This document shows positions 25,696 to 28,474 of a stretch of DNA of 28,474 nt, piece by piece; within the stretch, counting starts at the first letter, position 1; each line of letters begins with the position of its first letter. The stretch covers positions 1-28,474 of the forward strand of contig CAYMBX010000014.1 in the NCBI GenBank assembly GCA_964388785.1, read 5' to 3'. The position numbers and the translations under genes were made by a program. The stretch is from VGKU01 sp964388785. GTDB lineage: Bacteria; Patescibacteriota; Patescibacteriia; UBA9934; GWF2-40-263. Under the pieces are notes generated by a model. That model did not search any database. It saw nothing but the letters and a program-made list of their open reading frames with translations, and was not told where the DNA came from.

Positions 25696-28449
25696 ATGAG
25701 CAAAATTTTGAACCTGATTTTTGGCGATCCAAACAAAAAAGTACTCGCCGCATTGCGGCGTGATGTGGAACGAATTACTGTTCTGGAAACAAGCATGAAC
25801 GCTCTTTCAGACAACCAACTCCGTGCAAAGACGGATGAATTTCGGAGTCGTCTGCAAGCCGGCGCGTCGCTGGATGACGTGGCGTTTGAGGCGTTTGCGG
25901 TTGTGCGTGAGGCGGCAAAACGCACACTTGGCCAACGACATTTTGACGTGCAGCTCATGGGCGGTCTGGTATTGCATCGCGGCGGGATTGCGGAAATGCG
26001 CACGGGGGAGGGGAAAACGTTGACATCGACGCTTCCGCTCTATTTGAACGCACTTGCAGGAAAGGGGTGTCATCTCGTGACGGTGAACGATTATCTTGCA
26101 CGTCGTGACGCCGTGTGGATGGGACAAGTGTTTCATTTTCTCGGCATGAGCGTTGGATGTATTCAGCAAGAAGGTGGGTTGTTATATGACCCAGCGTTTA
26201 AACACCCGGAAGGGTCATCCGCAGAAGAAATGGCTGATCAAGAGCGTGACGAAACCGGGTCGTTCCGCGTGCGGGAAGATTACTTACGGCCGGTTCCGCG
26301 CAAAGAAGCATACGGAGCAGACATCACCTACGGAACGAACAACCAATTCGGATTTGATTATCTGCGCGATAACATGGCGCCGACGCTTGACCAAATGGTC
26401 ATGCGGGATTTGCACTACGCGATTGTGGACGAAATTGATTCCATTTTGATCGACGAAGCGCGCACACCACTCATTATTTCCGCGCCCGCGCAAGAGTCAA
26501 ACGAGTTGTATCAGCGTCTCGCCTCAATTGTTTCGCAACTGAAAGAAAACGAGGATTTCAATGTAGATGAAAAAATGCGTACCGCCACGCTTACCGATCA
26601 AGGCATTGAGCACATCGAAAAAATGCTCGGGGTCGATAATTTGTATGCGGTCGGCTCCGGGATGTATGCACGATTTGCCGACACCGCCTTGCGTGCGCGC
26701 GCGAATTATCAAAAGGACGTTCACTATATTGTCAAAGATGGAGAGGTTATTATTGTCGATGAATTTACGGGACGTTTGATGCCCGGCCGGCGATTTTCGG
26801 AAGGAATCCACCAAGCGATTGAGGCAAAGGAAGGGGTGGAGATCAAAAAAGAGAGTCAAACGCTCGCAACGATCACGTTTCAAAATTTGTTCCGCATGTA
26901 TGCGAAGCTTTCCGGAATGACAGGAACGGCGGCGACGGAAGCGGAGGAGTTCGGAAAAATTTACGAGCTGGAAGTTACAGAGATTCCAACGAATCGGCCG
27001 GTGGCGCGCGAGGATTTACCGGACCGCGTGTATAAAACCGAACAGGGAAAGTTTTCCGCACTTGTTGAAGAGATTAAACAGCGCCAGGAGCACGGCCAAC
27101 CCGTACTGGTTGGCACGGTTTCCGTTGAGAAAAACGAACAACTTTCGCAGATGTTGGAGCGTGCGGGGGTGACACATGAGGTGTTGAATGCCAAAAATCA
27201 TGCCCGTGAAGCGGAAATTATCGCGCAAGCCGGACGTCCGGGTGCGGTGACCATCGCGACAAACATGGCGGGACGTGGAGTCGATATTCGTCTGGGTGGA
27301 ACTCCTGCGGATTCAGAAATCGAACGTCAGGTCAAAGCCTTGGGCGGATTGCATGTGATCGGAACCGAGCGGCATGACTCACGTCGCATCGATAACCAGC
27401 TCCGCGGACGCTCCGGTCGTCAGGGAGATCCAGGTTCCACACAATTTTATCTTTCCATGGAAGACGGTTTGATGCGTATTTTTGGCTCAGAGCGTACCAA
27501 GGGCATGATGGATCGACTTGGGATTCCCGATGACATGCCGATTGAAAATACGCTGGTGACCCGTTCCATTGAAAAAGCGCAACAGCGCGTGGAAGGACAT
27601 CACTTTGACACACGCAAACATTTGCTTGAATACGACGACGTGTTGAATAAACACCGTGAAGTGATCTATGCGCGTCGGCGTGAGATTTTAGAAACATTTG
27701 CAAACAACCCCGCACAATTACGCGATCGTCTTTTGGATATTGTTGAGGGCGAAGTCGAACAGATGGTGTTGTTTCATATGGGAGGGGAGGAAGACAAAGG
27801 AGGACAGGAGGTGACAAAGGAGGACAAAAAAGAAATCATCGAGACAGTGAGCACGATCATTCCGCTTACGAATGAGCAAAAATTGCGTCTCAAACAGATT
27901 GAAGGGGAAAATTCTTTGGACAAAAACGGGCTTGCGGAAAAGCGGTCGCGCCTGATTGAGGCGATTATGCAGATGATTCGCGAATTTTACGACCAAATGT
28001 CCATGCTGTTTTCCGAGAAACAAGAGCTGTTTCATATTGAGCGCGGGGTTATTTTGCGTGCGATCGATACATTATGGATCGATCATTTGGCTGCCATGGG
28101 AGCGTTGCGTACCGGGATTGGTTTGCGCGGATACGGTCAACGCGATCCTCTCATTGAATACAAAAAAGAAGGATACAACCTGTTCCAGCAATTGCTCGGC
28201 GCGATCAATTATGAAATTACATATACGTTTTTCAAATACGTGAAACACGCAGTGGATATGCGTGTGCAAGCGGAACTCGAAAAATCGGTATTTGAGCGGC
28301 GGGGAGTGGTGATGAGCGGAGCAGAAAAGGGAGGAGACGGCGGGCAGGGGAAGACACGTGAAGACAAAGGAGGACAGGAGAAGGTTGGGCGTAATGATCC
28401 CTGTCCGTGTGGGAGCGGAAAGAAATATAAGAAGTGTCATGGGATATGA
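25696..28449 (+). CDS. secA: Preprotein translocase ATPase SecA
   Basis: A 917-aa motor that pushes preproteins through SecYEG. NBD1 has MRTGEGKTL (about residue 101) and the DEAD-like VDEIDSILIDEAR (about 245); the preprotein cross-linking domain follows, then NBD2 with TNMAGRGVDIRLGG and QLRGRSGRQGDPGS, the helical scaffold, and a C-terminal zinc motif CPCGSGKKYKKCHG for SecB/ribosome contact. Two low-complexity Gly/Lys/Glu-rich segments, near residues 695-712 and 873-900, share the peptide EDKGGQE encoded by a 21-nt DNA repeat. No Shine-Dalgarno site; a TAATAC box 9 nt upstream suggests a leaderless mRNA. Confidence 0.97.
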   Translation: MSKILNLIFGDPNKKVLAALRRDVERITVLETSMNALSDNQLRAKTDEFRSRLQAGASLDDVAFEAFAVVREAAKRTLGQRHFDVQLMGGLVLHRGGIAEMRTGEGKTLTSTLPLYLNALAGKGCHLVTVNDYLARRDAVWMGQVFHFLGMSVGCIQQEGGLLYDPAFKHPEGSSAEEMADQERDETGSFRVREDYLRPVPRKEAYGADITYGTNNQFGFDYLRDNMAPTLDQMVMRDLHYAIVDEIDSILIDEARTPLIISAPAQESNELYQRLASIVSQLKENEDFNVDEKMRTATLTDQGIEHIEKMLGVDNLYAVGSGMYARFADTALRARANYQKDVHYIVKDGEVIIVDEFTGRLMPGRRFSEGIHQAIEAKEGVEIKKESQTLATITFQNLFRMYAKLSGMTGTAATEAEEFGKIYELEVTEIPTNRPVAREDLPDRVYKTEQGKFSALVEEIKQRQEHGQPVLVGTVSVEKNEQLSQMLERAGVTHEVLNAKNHAREAEIIAQAGRPGAVTIATNMAGRGVDIRLGGTPADSEIERQVKALGGLHVIGTERHDSRRIDNQLRGRSGRQGDPGSTQFYLSMEDGLMRIFGSERTKGMMDRLGIPDDMPIENTLVTRSIEKAQQRVEGHHFDTRKHLLEYDDVLNKHREVIYARRREILETFANNPAQLRDRLLDIVEGEVEQMVLFHMGGEEDKGGQEVTKEDKKEIIETVSTIIPLTNEQKLRLKQIEGENSLDKNGLAEKRSRLIEAIMQMIREFYDQMSMLFSEKQELFHIERGVILRAIDTLWIDHLAAMGALRTGIGLRGYGQRDPLIEYKKEGYNLFQQLLGAINYEITYTFFKYVKHAVDMRVQAELEKSVFERRGVVMSGAEKGGDGGQGKTREDKGGQEKVGRNDPCPCGSGKKYKKCHGI
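27790..27810 (+). repeat. 21-nt intragenic repeat in secA, copy 1
   Basis: GAAGACAAAGGAGGACAGGA plus G. It is identical to 28360-28380, and a third partial copy (GACAAAGGAGGACA) follows at 27813. It codes in frame for EDKGGQE. Confidence 0.8.
28360..28380 (+). repeat. 21-nt intragenic repeat in secA, copy 2
   Basis: The second exact copy, in the linker before the C-terminal zinc motif, same reading frame. Confidence 0.8.
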
Positions 28450-28474
28450 AACGTGTCGTGACGCTTTGTCTTAT

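Noticed and set aside
1..28474. UGA recoded as glycine, as in some CPR lineages
   Set aside because: Several genes (clpC-like, wecA-like, ABC, secA) end correctly at TGA with no conserved extension and no internal in-frame TGA.

Overview
The window looks like a piece of chromosome from a member of the Candidate Phyla Radiation (Patescibacteria). I infer this from gene content and style: compact genes, many starts without a Shine-Dalgarno site, a membrane-anchored ClpC-like ATPase, a pared-down MgtE-type channel, and housekeeping proteins with relaxed motifs. Genes end in TAA, TAG and TGA, so UGA is a normal stop. No rRNA, tRNA, CRISPR array, integrase or transposase is visible.

Layout, left to right. 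(1) 1-3831, plus strand: dnaK 3' end, a Nudix hydrolase, a YbaK-type deacylase, dnaJ and tgt. (2) 3980-8808, plus: a small membrane protein, a membrane-anchored ClpC-like protein, a WecA/TagO-like sugar-phosphate transferase, a DUF192 protein and rplU; the first four are tightly packed or overlap. (3) 8996-10759, plus: an ABC exporter half-transporter. (4) 14185-10887, minus: dnaB, ybaB, recR, MgtE-like channel. (5) 14254-16239: an amino-acid permease converging on and overlapping folD. (6) 16285-17998: a divergent pair, an inositol-monophosphatase-like enzyme and a membrane coiled-coil protein. (7) glyA (minus), then a 402-aa orphan with a beta-propeller-like look. (8) 21278-24594, plus: murC, a laccase-domain/PgeF-like gene, murB. 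(9) hpf, a 118-aa orphan (minus), and secA.

Two layers stand out over this housekeeping background. First, five genes (inositol-monophosphatase-like, coiled-coil protein, 402-aa orphan, PgeF-like, 118-aa orphan) have G/C-rich third positions unlike their neighbours. Each has its own promoter of the form TTGAC(A/G)-17 nt-TAnnnT, and each has its own terminator, in three cases overlapping the stop codon. They look like self-contained cassettes. Several core genes instead have a TATAAT-like box only 8-11 nt before the start codon, which suggests leaderless mRNAs.

Second, the gaps are full of large hairpins that fall into families. Within a family the loop, junction or flank sequence is conserved, while the paired arms differ between copies yet remain complementary within each copy. 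Family 1 has four copies, family 2 two, family 3 three, and a GTCATCCTGA-type family two. One family 3 copy lies in frame inside tgt and encodes 21 residues. folD carries a different 29-bp repeat twice, in frame, and murB and secA also carry internal hairpins or repeats. The palindromic elements with self-matching but copy-specific arms, including one inside a protein gene, are the best candidate here for something undescribed.
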